DNA of 64,000 bases, from NCBI GenBank assembly GCA_038501785.1, contig JBAMJR010000070.1, positions 6,127,001 to 6,191,000 of the forward strand, written 5' to 3'. The stretch is from Myoxocephalus aenaeus. Lineage: Eukaryota > Chordata > Actinopteri > Perciformes > Cottidae. The notes under the pieces are model-generated. The model did not search any database. It worked only from the letters and a program-made list of their open reading frames with translations, and was not told the origin of the DNA. Made by a program: the position numbers and the translations under genes. This document shows positions 1-12,708 of this stretch, piece by piece (the first letter of the stretch is position 1; each line of letters opens with the position of its first letter).

Positions 1-121
1 ATGTTGTGTGTGCCGGAGGCAGCGTGCGTGGGAAATCTCTGAGCTTTAATAAAACCTAATGACACACGCTGATCTGAAATTACCACGCAGCATAACACGG
101 ACTCTCCTCTTTCCTCTCCAG

Positions 122-1412
122 GGCTCCATCCAGCAGCTGGTGTTGAAGTCGGATCCCACGGCCCCAGATGACCAGTGTGAGGAGGACGATCCTTATGTGA
201 GCACACACACACACACACACACCACACACACACACACACACACGCCCAAAGAGTCTGATAGGCGTGAAGTTCCTGTTGCCTCAGCAGCCCAAACAGGTGC
301 AACATGGAACAGGTCCTCCCTCTAGTGGTGGAAACAGCGCATTACAGTGACCCATGTGGACAAAAGGTGTGTGTCTCTATACCTGTGTGTGTTTAGTTCT
401 CCTTCACACAGCAGTGTGATTATATTTGAGACAATTTTGTGCGTCCGACCGTTTGTGGCTGCAAATGTTCTAGTGTTCGTACTGTATCTTTAAAAAGTAT
501 TTATTACACTGGTAATGCTGCCCGTACCGCTAATACTGTATATAAACATATACTGTATACACACGTATATACAGTGTGACACAGCATACTCATATCCACC
601 TCTTGCTGACTATATTTCTTTTTTTTTACATCACCAATAAGCACATTGCGCTTTTCTTTTTTTTTTTTACTCTTCTAGTTGAATGCTACATTTTGTGACG
701 GTACATTTTAATCAGATTTAAAAAGCTCAAAGCCAGCTTCATAAATAAAGGTTTTTCTTCTCCGAGACCTGACCTCAATCCCGTCAAATGTCATGCTTTT
801 GGTCGTGGTTTGAATCGTGGATTATCTGATATTTACACATGTAGAGAAACATTTCAAATATTTCTGTTCTTTCAAATCAGCTTACTAGGCTCTGCTGAAA
901 AGAAATGTTATTTGTCCAATATATTGTGTATGGAAGCCCATTTCCGCCACCAAAAAAAAAAAATCGAATAAGAAATTATGAGATAAAAATACATAATTAT
1001 AATTTCGACTTTATTATCTCATAATTCTGACTTTTTATCTCATAATTTCGACTTTATTATCCCATTATTTTTTGTATTTTTTGTGACGGAAACGAGCTTC
1101 CATAATTGCCTGTGCTATCCAGTGTTTTTTAAGTTAAAGTTGAGCTGTGTCACAGTATAATCAGTGCCATGACAGAAACTGTGGGAACCAAAGCGCTCGC
1201 TATCCAAGTGCGTTTTCCTTTTTTGGCTGGTTCCTTTTAAATGGTTTAAGTGGTTTAAATGGTTTCTGTCCCTCTCCTCGTTTATCTCCTCGCTCTCGTC
1301 CTCTCTGCAGGCCTCTGGGTACGGAAGCGGTGACGATGCGTATGAAGACAGAGAGGGAATAGACGAAGTGAAGAAGATTGTGGAGGAGAGAGAGTACACC
1401 ATGGTGACTGCA

Positions 1413-1446
<34 letters not shown>

Positions 1447-3262
1447 ACACACACACACACACACGTTCTATCCCGTGTAGCTGGGTTGGACCTGCACCAG
1501 AGGAAACAGCTCTTATCCTCGCCGGCCGGGCGCAGACTGGAACATGGTGATACGTGCGGCTCGCTGCCAGCTCTGAAAAAGAGGAAAAGAAGGCGGGGGT
1601 GTTGGGAAGAGGACCAGATTATTTTACTTTAAGAACATTTCCCTTTCCCTTAATTGGTACCCATAACCTTAGCCGAGCAGATTTAATTTAATTTCATTCT
1701 ATTCTATGAATAACACTTTTTTAATCTGGAATTGTATTCCACTCCTGTAGAGACATGAGCTTTACCTTTAACATTGACTTGTTTCAGTACAGGAGATTCA
1801 AACATACTGAAAATACTATAATAATAATTTGGACATAGACCAGAAGGGTTGCCGTTTTTTTTTTTACCAGTTCTTTTTAATAACCTAATTACCGTAAACG
1901 TCGGGTTACGAGCCGCTACTACCTTCGGTTAGTGTCCCCGTTAGCTCCCCGCTGTAGCCAGCTGGGGCTCCTACTAGCGCTCCGTTACTTCCCCGCTAAC
2001 TTCCGCTAGCTCCCCGAAAACCACCGAAGGTAGCGGGACCAGGCTCGACACCCGACTTGGGCAGAGGGGACGCGGGCAGTAGCAGCAGCAGTGGCTGGTA
2101 GCAGCAGCAGTGGCCGGTAGCAGCAGAAGTGCTAGCTAGCAGCAGCGCGATCTAGCAGCAGCGCGAGCTAGCAGCAGCGCGAGCTAGCAGCAGCGCGATC
2201 TAGCAGCAGCGCGAGCTAGCAGCAGCGCGAGCTAGCGCTGCTACTAGCTTGCTACAGGGGACACTGACCAGCCGTAGGAGCGGCTTGTAACCCGACTTTT
2301 ACGGTATAATTCTGTTCTCATTCCTTCAAGGTTCATTGTGAGAAAGCGAATAAGTAAAATGGCCGACATGTCATCCTGTAAAAAAGCAGACTCAAAAGTC
2401 AAAATAATCTTCCTGAGCCACATTCTTTTCCCCCCAAATAATATAATACCCCATTAAAATTCTACTGAAGTAAAATAAATTGAGACTTAGTGAAGTTACT
2501 TACCGCCGCTGTGGAGAAGTCCAACTACATAAATCCCTTATTACTGAATTCTGGTAAACGCAGCGTGTCATTTCTATTCTGCAGCGCCCTCTTGTGACTT
2601 TTCAAGTTTTGCTATTAATGGAAACTGTGCTGTCGCACATTCACACATTCTTTCGGCCTCATTGGGCCCTGGAGCTGCAGGAGATGCAGCGCCTTGTTCA
2701 AGACACTCAGGAGAGAGATCCGCTTCATTTAAACCAGATTTCATCTCCCAACTGATGGCCACATTAAATACTTTTACTTTGTGGACACCTGAAGTACCTC
2801 CGTGCTCCATCACCGTGGAACCTGGGAGAGAAAATGTTTCACACCATCTGAGGCAAACACAAAATAAGTTAAAAGCCCAAATATGCACACATATAGGCTC
2901 GTTAATCTCCCAGTTGTCTGCATGGCTTTTACATAGAAACATGCTGAATGACTGTGTGTTATTTTTGCAGCCCTTCCCGGAAATGGACCCCACTGACAGC
3001 GCCCCCGTACAAGCTCCGCCCACTGAGAGCTCACGAGGTGACGAGTATTATGATGTTGAGGATGTAGACATAGAGGAGCCTTCTGGACAGGAAGTGGAGA
3101 CGACCACAGTGAGAGGTAAACAACAACAACAACAACAACAACAACACAATTCGTATTTTAAGAAATCTGTCGTTGGTGGAACTGTCGATATTTGCCTTTT
3201 TTTTTTCTTCTCTTGGGTATTAAACCAAACACTGGCCGTATCATCTGTCACATACATGCACA

Positions 3263-3302
<40 letters not shown>

Positions 3303-3491
3303 GACATGGAGGTAATGCTGTGATATGCCAAATACTTGGCTTGTATTTCCCAATATTCGCCAGCAGATGGTGCTAGAGGAGCCTCTCCTTTTTCTCTCAT
3401 CTGACCTGCCCCGAATTAAGATTTCATATCTTAATATTTCATGTAATCGTGCCAATAAAGTGCCATTGTATTGTTAATGTATGTATGTATG

Positions 3492-3538
<47 letters not shown>

Positions 3539-3649
3539 ATTATTATATTAATTTTTTTATGGGCTCACTTTGTATCTTTTTCCCAGAGAATTCATTTCAG
3601 ACGGCTGCCCCAGACTCCGTATTTGACACTGTAAGCAATTATTTTCTTC

Positions 3650-3702
<53 letters not shown>

Positions 3703-6700
3703 TGTATAATATGTGCCAGCAGCTGTAAATTAATTAATAAATAAATGAGTCACTCAGAGTTCGTTCACCGTTCAGTCCCTCCAGGTGTCTCCGGGACAGA
3801 AAGGGGAACCAGGTCCATCCGGCCCTCCAGGACCGCCCGGCCCTCCAGGACAGGCCTCAGGGGACGGGGAGGGAGGGGAGCCGGGGCCCCGGGGTCCACA
3901 AGGACCAAATGGTCCTTCAGGTCCGCCTGGGGCTTCTGGGAAAGATGGACAGCCCGTGAGTTTGATCAGTTTGTTTCATTTGCGATATTCAAAACGATCT
4001 ATTTCACAAACAGTGCGTCTTTCTATTTAAAGAACATCAGACGGATGATTGAGCACGTTCTGTTGTTGAGGTCATGTGACGGGTCAGAAGATAAAATGAT
4101 GGATTGTTTGTGTATTTTTGTCTTTTCTCCAGGGAAGCAAAGGTGACACTGGTGTCCCAGTAAGTAAAGTCTTTCTTACGCGTTCATTTTGTTTGTGTCT
4201 CTGGGGAAAACTGATGCAGGAACTAATCTAGAGCACTACACTTAATATATTTAATATCTAATGATATCTGCTGATTCAGCACATTACATGCAGACTTATG
4301 GCACTAGATTGGGTTACGGTCTTGTCCTCGTTCCTGCTTTTGAACCTGGAGAAAACATGGCCTCTGATGTGATCTCATGTCTTCTTCCCAGGGAGCAACT
4401 GGGCCTCCAGGATTCCCAGGACTGCAGGGAGAGCCTGGTTCTATGGGAGAAAAGGTAAACAATAGACCCGCTTTAATACACCTGGACTTGAACATGAACA
4501 GAATATAAGTACTTATGAGACACTCCACTGCCGTGTGAATGCGTAACAAATCCCCAAATAAACGTCCCGTTGCCGTCTCCTTCAGGGTGATCGGGGTGTT
4601 GGACCACCGGGTCCTCCAGGCCCTCCTGGACCTGCAGCTCCAGCAAGCAAGTCCTCCACGGGCCTGGTAGGTCTTTAAACCACTTGGTCCAGTAACATCT
4701 GGTGTACTGTAGTTTATTAACGACGCCTGATTCATAAATGATCATTTAAGGCTAAATTATGTTGTTGTTTTGGGCTTCAGTGGGAATACAAACAAAAACC
4801 CAAATGTCTTTATTGGTAGACCTTTGTTTCATCCATCTGTATGTGTATGTTTGTTTTTCTGAAGTTACAGGTGTAGCTCGAGATATGTATTGTTGTTTCT
4901 CACCTTGTGTCATCACGTTCACTGGCATTTGTATGCACCAATAATGTTATAAATGTGATTATCGAAATAGTTAGAGGAAACTGATGCCTGGCTGGCTGAA
5001 GCTTTCATGCTTTCCAAGTATTTAATTATGAATCTCTTATGAACAAATCTCAAATTATGAACACAAATGCATCGTAGTAAGAAGCACTGAGACATGAAGC
5101 CCTCCAGCTGTAGTGATCTGACCTGATTTGACCTGATTTGATCAGATTTGACCTGATTTGACCTGATCTGACCTGATTTGACCTGATTTAACGACCTATG
5201 TCATGTGTTCTTCAGGAGGGGTCCGGATTTGAAGACTTTGACAGCGATGCAGAGATTATCAGGGTAAGTGAACGATGTTCTCTCTCTCTGTGACGATATT
5301 AAGAACGTTAGCTGATATTAAGGACGTTAGCTGATATTAAGGTCGTTAGCTGATATTAAGGACTATGCTGATATTAAGGACGTTAGCTGATATTAATGAC
5401 TATGCTGATATTAAGGACGTTAGCTGATATTAAGGTCGTTAGCTGATATTAAGGACGTTAGCTGATATTAAGGTCGTTAGCTGATGTTAAGGACGTTAGC
5501 TGATATTTAGGACGTTAGCTGATATTAAGGACGTTAGCTGATATTAAGGTCGTTAGCTGATATTAAAGACGTTAGCTGATATTAAGGTTGTTAGCTGATA
5601 TTAAGGACGTTAGCTGATATTAAGGTCGTTAGCTGATGTTAAGGACGTTAGCTGATATTTAGGACGTTAGCTGATATTAAGGACGTTAGCTGATATTAAG
5701 GTCATTAACTGATGTTAAGGACGTTAGCTGATATTAAAGACGTTAGCTGATATTAAAGACGTTAGCTGATATTAAGGTCGTTAGCTGATATTAAGGTCGT
5801 TAGCTGATATTAAGGACGTTAGCTAATATTAAGGACGTTAGCTGATATTAAGGTTGTTAGCTGATATTAAGGTTGTTAGCTAATATTTAGATCGTTAACT
5901 GATATTAAGGACGTTAGCTGATATTAAGGTCGTTAGCTGATATTAAGGTCGTTAGCTGATATTTAGGACGTTAGCTGATATTAAGGTTGTTAGCTGATAT
6001 TTAGATCGTTAGCTGATATTAAGGTTGTTAGCTGATATTAAGGTCGTTAGCTGATATTTAGGACGTTAGCTGATATTAAGGACGTTAGCTGATATTAAGG
6101 ACGTTAGCTGATATTAAGGTTGTTAGCTGATATTTAGATCGTTAGCTGATATTAAGGTCGTTAGCTGATATTAAGGTTGTTAGCTGATATTAAGGTCGTT
6201 AGCTGATATTAAGGACGTTAGCTGATATTAAGGACGTTAGCTGATATTAAGGTCGTTAGCTGATATTAAGGACGTTAGCTGATATTAAGGTCGTTAGCTG
6301 ATATTAAGGTTGTTAGCTAATATTTAGGTCGTTAGCTGATATTAAGGTTGAAAAGCTAACATTTAGGTGCGTTCGAAAAACCTTTCCTCACATTTGTGTG
6401 ACCGAGATGTGTCGTCCTGTCTCAATAGGGGCCTCCGGGGCCTCCCGGCATCCCAGGACAGCCGGGGCCCCCAGGAACCCCGTCGGAAGACTTCTTCCCT
6501 GGACCACCTGGGGTCCCTGGGAGAGATGGGAAGGATGGGAAGGAGGGGGAACCTGGACTGCCTGTAGGTTTTAACATTGTTTTTCCACCTTCCTATTTGT
6601 CTAAATGTACTTTTCATCAATAAGAGCAAAACACAAACGTAATCCTCAACTTTTCAAGTTCAATAACCGAGGCTCGGCCTCAGACGGTGAACTCAGCACC

Positions 6701-6929
6701 ACTCACCTAACTTCTGTTTTCAGGTAATTGAGGACTGGTTTAGTGGCTCTGGGTCTGGGTCTGGGTCTGGTTCTGGGTCTGGTTCTGGGTCGGGTCAGGT
6801 ATTAACCATGTGGTCCCTTAAGATCCAAGGGACTGGAAAGACAGTATTTCCCCCAACTTCAGTTGAAAACCCATGTTCATTTACTGCTTTCCTGCCATTG
6901 CTTGCTGCACAGTATTGATTAAAACACGC

Positions 6930-6994
<65 letters not shown>

Positions 6995-7505
6995 ATATAT
7001 TAATTGTTAAATAAGTCCTTTCCTTATCCTCCAGCTACAGTAACAGCTCTTTGGCAGAAACTAGCGTCAGAGCTTCAGAACATGTCTGAGCCGCAGCATC
7101 TGTTGGGGGAAATGTGTCTTTTGTCTTAAAAAATGTCAGAAGCTTTTTCCAACTGTGTGAATGGACCACTCTGAGGTCTACAACCTTTACTGTGGCACTG
7201 TTTCAGTGCATAAAAGGTTTATTCTCTTCGGTCCCCACTGGTCCTTTAGCATTAATACATTTGTCCTCATTTGAACCAGTTTACACACAACTCTGTTCAA
7301 AAGGATGAATGTACGCTAACAATTTAATAACTCTTGCAAACACTGTGCAGAGGATGTAAAAAAAAAATAGATATGCATTTGAAATCTGAAATGTGAATAT
7401 AATGATGATGTCACTCACTTGCAGGGAGTTAACGGAAAAGATGGGAATCCAGGACCTGCTGGGGAGAGAGGAGACAAGGTGAGGCTGAAGAACACAGCAT
7501 ATATA

Positions 7506-7551
<46 letters not shown>

Positions 7552-8666
7552 TCCTATATGGACTGACATTGACCTACTTTGTAGAGTTAAACAAAATGAA
7601 GAAATCCTCATATGTGAATGTGCAGCACACCAACCACGAGATGGCTCGTGTTTGTGTGACTTGTAGGCCACGCCCCTTTTTCTTTTTGTCTGATTTCCCT
7701 TGAGTCGGCCTCTTCGTTCTCCATGAGCAAAAAAAACAATTCCACACGAGGTGGGCCCCCAGCGAGCTCTTAATGAGGGGACCCCCGAGGACTAATGACG
7801 CTCAGGGCCGCCAGTGTAAACCAGTCTGTGCTGCAAATATTGTTTAAAACGTCTCTCATCTGTTGAACAGGGAGAGCCCGGTGCAAGTGGGAAAACGGGA
7901 GCCAAGGTAAGATCTTGATGATGTCATCCTTGAGAGGACAGCGGGCCACCATGATCACCATCTTTCTTCATGTATGGCCTGCACTGATGTCATCATCATG
8001 TTTATGTTTGATCTGGTCCCTTGCAGGGAGATCTGGGCCCTGCAGGGTTCCCAGGCCTGCCGGGCTCAGAGGGTCCAGAGGGCCAGCCGGGGCCCAGGGG
8101 CCCGTCTGGCCCTCCAGGGCCCCCAGGTCCTCCTTGGAGAGGCCCCGCCATGGACTTTGAGGTACGGCCTGTTATATGACTTCACGAACGCTGACTCACG
8201 TTGGCATAAATGATATCATGAGGAATTATGAGACACTGATATCTGCACTTTTATTTAAAATGTTTATAGCTACCCAACATCCCATAAACAGCTGGTCTCA
8301 ACACAGAAACTATGCATTTATGTCTCATATTATGAAGCTAGTATATATATATATATATAATACATAAATAAATAAAAAAATATATATTTTATTTATGTAT
8401 TATTTAATAAATATATATATATATATATATATATTATTTTTATATATAAATAATATAACTATATAACTATATATCAAACTAGTTTGAATTTTTATTTATT
8501 TATTATTTATTTTCTTTATATAAATACAAAATTTTAAGTATTTATATTGCAAAAAACTATATATATATATAGTTTTTTGTAATATAAATACAATATAAAT
8601 ACATTATATAAAAAATAAAAATAAAAACATATATAAATGTATGTATTATTTAATATATATATTATT

Positions 8667-8751
<85 letters not shown>

Positions 8752-9117
8752 TATAACTATACAACTATATATCAAACTGTAGAGTTGGGAAACAGCGAGA
8801 CAGTAGACGTAGTTGCAGTCGAGGTAGTTTACTAGAACTCCACATAAAATGTACAATACTTGTGCATCAAGATAGCAGCAGTGCAACACAACCCCATTAC
8901 CGGAAACACCAAACCCCCCAGCTCTTAAAGGCACAGTAGCTCTCAGGTGAATGTCTCTCACAGTCCGTATGCGGGTCACCACAAAACTAGTTTAAAAAAA
9001 TGCAATATATATTGCATTTTTATTTATTTATTATTTATATAAAATATACAAATACATTTATTTATTATTTATATAAAATATACAATTTTATTTTTTGAAA
9101 TATTTATATTGCAAAAA

Positions 9118-9179
<62 letters not shown>

Positions 9180-12100
9180 TTTTTTGTCATATAAATAAAA
9201 TATAAGTATATTATATAAAAAATTCAAAAAAACAAATTTTTACATTCTAACCCCCAAAAAATATTTTTGTCACCATGTTTCAGGACCTGGAGGGATCTGG
9301 GATGCAGAGTGGTTTTGGAGCGGTGCTGTCCAGCGGCCCACAGGTACGACTGCATTGAGTGTGTTGGCATAAAGAGAATATTATTTTTATTATATCAATC
9401 ATCATACGGAGTAATTTCCTCAAACCATCAGCTGCTTTTCTTCTGACGATGCATGTGCTCCCGTTTGTCCCACAGGGTCCTTCAGGAATCCCCGGACTTC
9501 AGGGGCCCAAGGTGAGATGTTTAGACGAGTCTTAGTGATCCATTTGATTTGATTTCCAACATCACCTGACGACACGTTTCTCTCTCTTCGCCTCACAGGG
9601 GAAAGATGGTTTAGACGGCCCTCCGGGAAAGCCGGGGCTCAAGGTGAGTCTGAGTCTCGGGTCACGACCTCCACATTCTGTGGATCTGACCCGAGATCCT
9701 CATGTTTCCTTCCTGCAGGAACGTTGCGCTATAATACATCGCAGGAAACTTGATATTACCCGTATCGTCTTCATCGGTTTGACCACTCGTGAAGAGAAAG
9801 AAGGTTATCTCACAACAGCAGTGGCAGGCCGTGCATTTTCTACCTGGGCCTTCTGTGCCGTCTGATATCGTATACATAAATACACGCATGACGGGATGCT
9901 GCGTCATTAACGTACAATGCATGTTGTCCACATCAACAAGAACCAGTCACATTTAGTTATAACAAAACATGACAAAACAATCCAACAAAACAGCTGCACT
10001 AAAACACCGCACACTCAAGAGAACGAGCCACGATCAGAAGGAACGATATTAACTACCGTAAAAGTCGGGTTACGAGCCGCTACGACCTTCGGTCAGTGTC
10101 CCCGTTAGCTCCCCGCTGTAGCCAGCTGGGGCTCCTGCTAGCGCTCCGTTACGTCCCCGCTAACTTCTGCTAGCTCTACGCTAACTTCCGCTAGCTCCCC
10201 GAAAACCACCGGAGGTAGCGGGACCAGGCTCGACACCCGACTTGGGCAGAGGGGACGCGGGCAGTAGCAGCAGCAGCGCTAGCTAGCGCTGCTCCTAGCT
10301 TGCTACAGTCCTAGCTTGCTACAGTTTATCGGTGCGCTTCAGTTCCAGTAACAGCTCCTTCTCGATGGCCATGGACCAGTGAGGACAGCCGAGCCTCCCA
10401 GTTGTGTTTCTGGAATACGTTTCCATGCATTTTAGGGCTGAAAATGTCCGCTCGACAGTGGCCAACGCCAAACATGCCCGTAACCCTCCGTGAGAAAGGC
10501 ATCGTCAGTAAATCCGCCACCAAGTCCGTTTCTTCTCTTTCTTCAGCCATTGAGTGTTAAAAAAACTAGACCATAACAGGGACGTGTGTGATTGATTGAT
10601 GTGTCTGCAGGGGGAGGCGGGTCTTACAGGACGATCAGGGTTTCCAGGACTGGAGGGACTAAAAGGGGAAGAGGTCAGTAAATGGAGAGATTAAGCATTT
10701 CATGAAAATGTCATCTTTTATAGACGGTCCAGACTAGTTTTTATTGGCTCTGTTGCGACCTTTTGTTGGAATAGATAACTGTAAATGTTTTTTTTTACTT
10801 AATAAAGTGATCTTAATAAATCTGTTGATGGATTTAATCCCTAAAACAATCTGTAAAATGTTAAAGTGTCATTTAAAACATATACGCATTTCCACTTTTA
10901 ATGTAACATTCAATGAAAATGGCCGCTGCTAGTGACTGAATGTCTCCTCTTGTGTCTTCTACAGGGAGAAAAGGGGACCAGAGGAGATCCAGGACTGAAG
11001 GTAAAACCACATGGGACTTGGACAAACTCACAAGTGGACCCACGCCCACTTAATTATTTATTTTTTTAGCATTTTCGGTCGCCATTTACTTTAAGGATAT
11101 ACATTTTTTTTTTTTTTCAGGGAGAGAGTGGACGGGACGGGCTCAGTCTACCCGGCCCTCCGGGACCACCTGGACCAGCAGGACCCATTATCAACCTCCA
11201 GGATGTAAGTACCTGAGCACAACCAGGCCTACGTACAGCGGGCTGTGAAGGGAGAGGCCGGCGTTTGATTTCCTTTGACGACGTTCTCCTTCTGCCTCAA
11301 ACACAGCTGCTGCTCAACGACACCGACGGAGCCTTCAACTTCTCGAGGGGTTCTGAAGCTCAGGGTCCCGCTGTGAGTATCGAGCAACACGAGCTTCAAT
11401 CAGCGTAACAACAGCGGAGCCCACGTTAAGACAGGGGTTCTCAAACTGTGGGGTGCGCCCCTCTAGTGGGGCGCGAAGGTATTACAGGTTGGGAAATGCA
11501 GATTTCTTTGTTTTATAATTCTTTAGTTATTATCTTAAAAAGATATTCAGTGCAAAACAGGTTAATTGCAACCACCATAAGCACAGTTTTTGCCAATTTT
11601 TTTTTTTTTTTGCATAGATAGAACTTTATTTGCATTGTTCTAACAAAGTGATTGCACATGTTATTAGTTTTTGTCTGATGGAGCAATCCGGTTTACTTGA
11701 AAGTGATTGCAATTTTCTTTATTCTATTATTTGAAAAAGCACGGATGGAGGAGTCACAAAAAGTTATTTCAATAAAAATTCAGCACGGACCATTTTGAGG
11801 CGGTGGGGCGTGAACATTTTTCTTCCTCCAAAGTGGGGCGTGACAGAAAAAAATTGAGAACCACTGGGTTAAGACAACATGTGCGGAATTTTTTTATTTT
11901 TGGAGTCTTAATTGCTATTTCCTACAGGGACCACAGGGGCCAAAGGGAGACGGTGGGATGCCCGGAGTTCAAGGACCTGCAGGACTGAAAGTAAGTGGGA
12001 CGTGCTCTTATACGTGATATATTAACATGTGTGCTCTTATTGTTCTGTACATGCACACATTTTAGCAGAAGTTGTTTTTTTAACCTGTCTGTGTCCGCAG

Positions 12101-12637
12101 GGTGACCGGGGTGAGCCGGGCTTCGTCATCGCAGAAGATGGATCCCCGATGTCGGGCCTGATTGGAACCAAAGGAGTCAAGGTCATTTTTGTTTTTCATA
12201 CGTTTTTATTCGGTATTGGGATATTTGGTGCATGCATGTTCTTCAGGATTTGAGTATCTGTAAAAACTGCTTACTGTACAATAATCCATGTCTGTGGGGC
12301 TTTGCAGGGAGATCATGGTGCATCCGGACCGGCTGGGATTACAGTAAGTAAAATTATGTCACTTTACAGGTTCTGTAACCCCAGAAACCCAAACGCAATG
12401 GAGGGGTGCAATGAATGCATTTAAGAATCACCGTGACTCACCTTGTTTTGTTCCCAACAGGGGCCCGCCGGACCCCGAGGACCCAAAGGAGAATTCGGTT
12501 TTCCCGGTCGATCTGTAAGCACCGTGAACTTTAAGATTTGATTAAAAGGAAACAACGAATCAGACACTTCCCGATGTTAATCGTTGGCTCTTTCATCAGG
12601 AGATCCAGATTATAAATATATATATTTGACTTGATTT

Positions 12638-12708
<71 letters not shown>

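Larger units (their letters stand above)
122..3630 (+). other. col15a1: col15a1 visible exons 1-4: TSPN tail and acidic non-collagenous linker
   Basis: Exons at 122-196, 1311-1403, 2971-3115 and 3587-3630. Exon 1 reads GSIQQLVLKSDP then DQCEEDDPY, the conserved end of the multiplexin laminin-G/TSPN module with its last Cys. Exons 2-4 encode an acidic, Ser/Gly-containing linker (ASGYGSGDDAYEDRE, RGDEYYDVEDVDIEE). The SGYGSGDD stretch in acidic context is a candidate glycosaminoglycan attachment site, and one RGD is present at about residue 37 of exon 3. Exon 3 ends in phase 1 and exon 4 restores phase 0. Introns 197-1310 and 1404-2970 hold CA repeats, a poly-T-rich stretch and foldback element copy 1 but no further exon that I can see. 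Confidence 0.8.

Noticed and set aside
10326..10550. 74-codon minus-strand frame as a host gene
   Set aside because: It lies within a dispersed repeat beside foldback copy 2; more likely a transposase remnant, and I cannot name the family.
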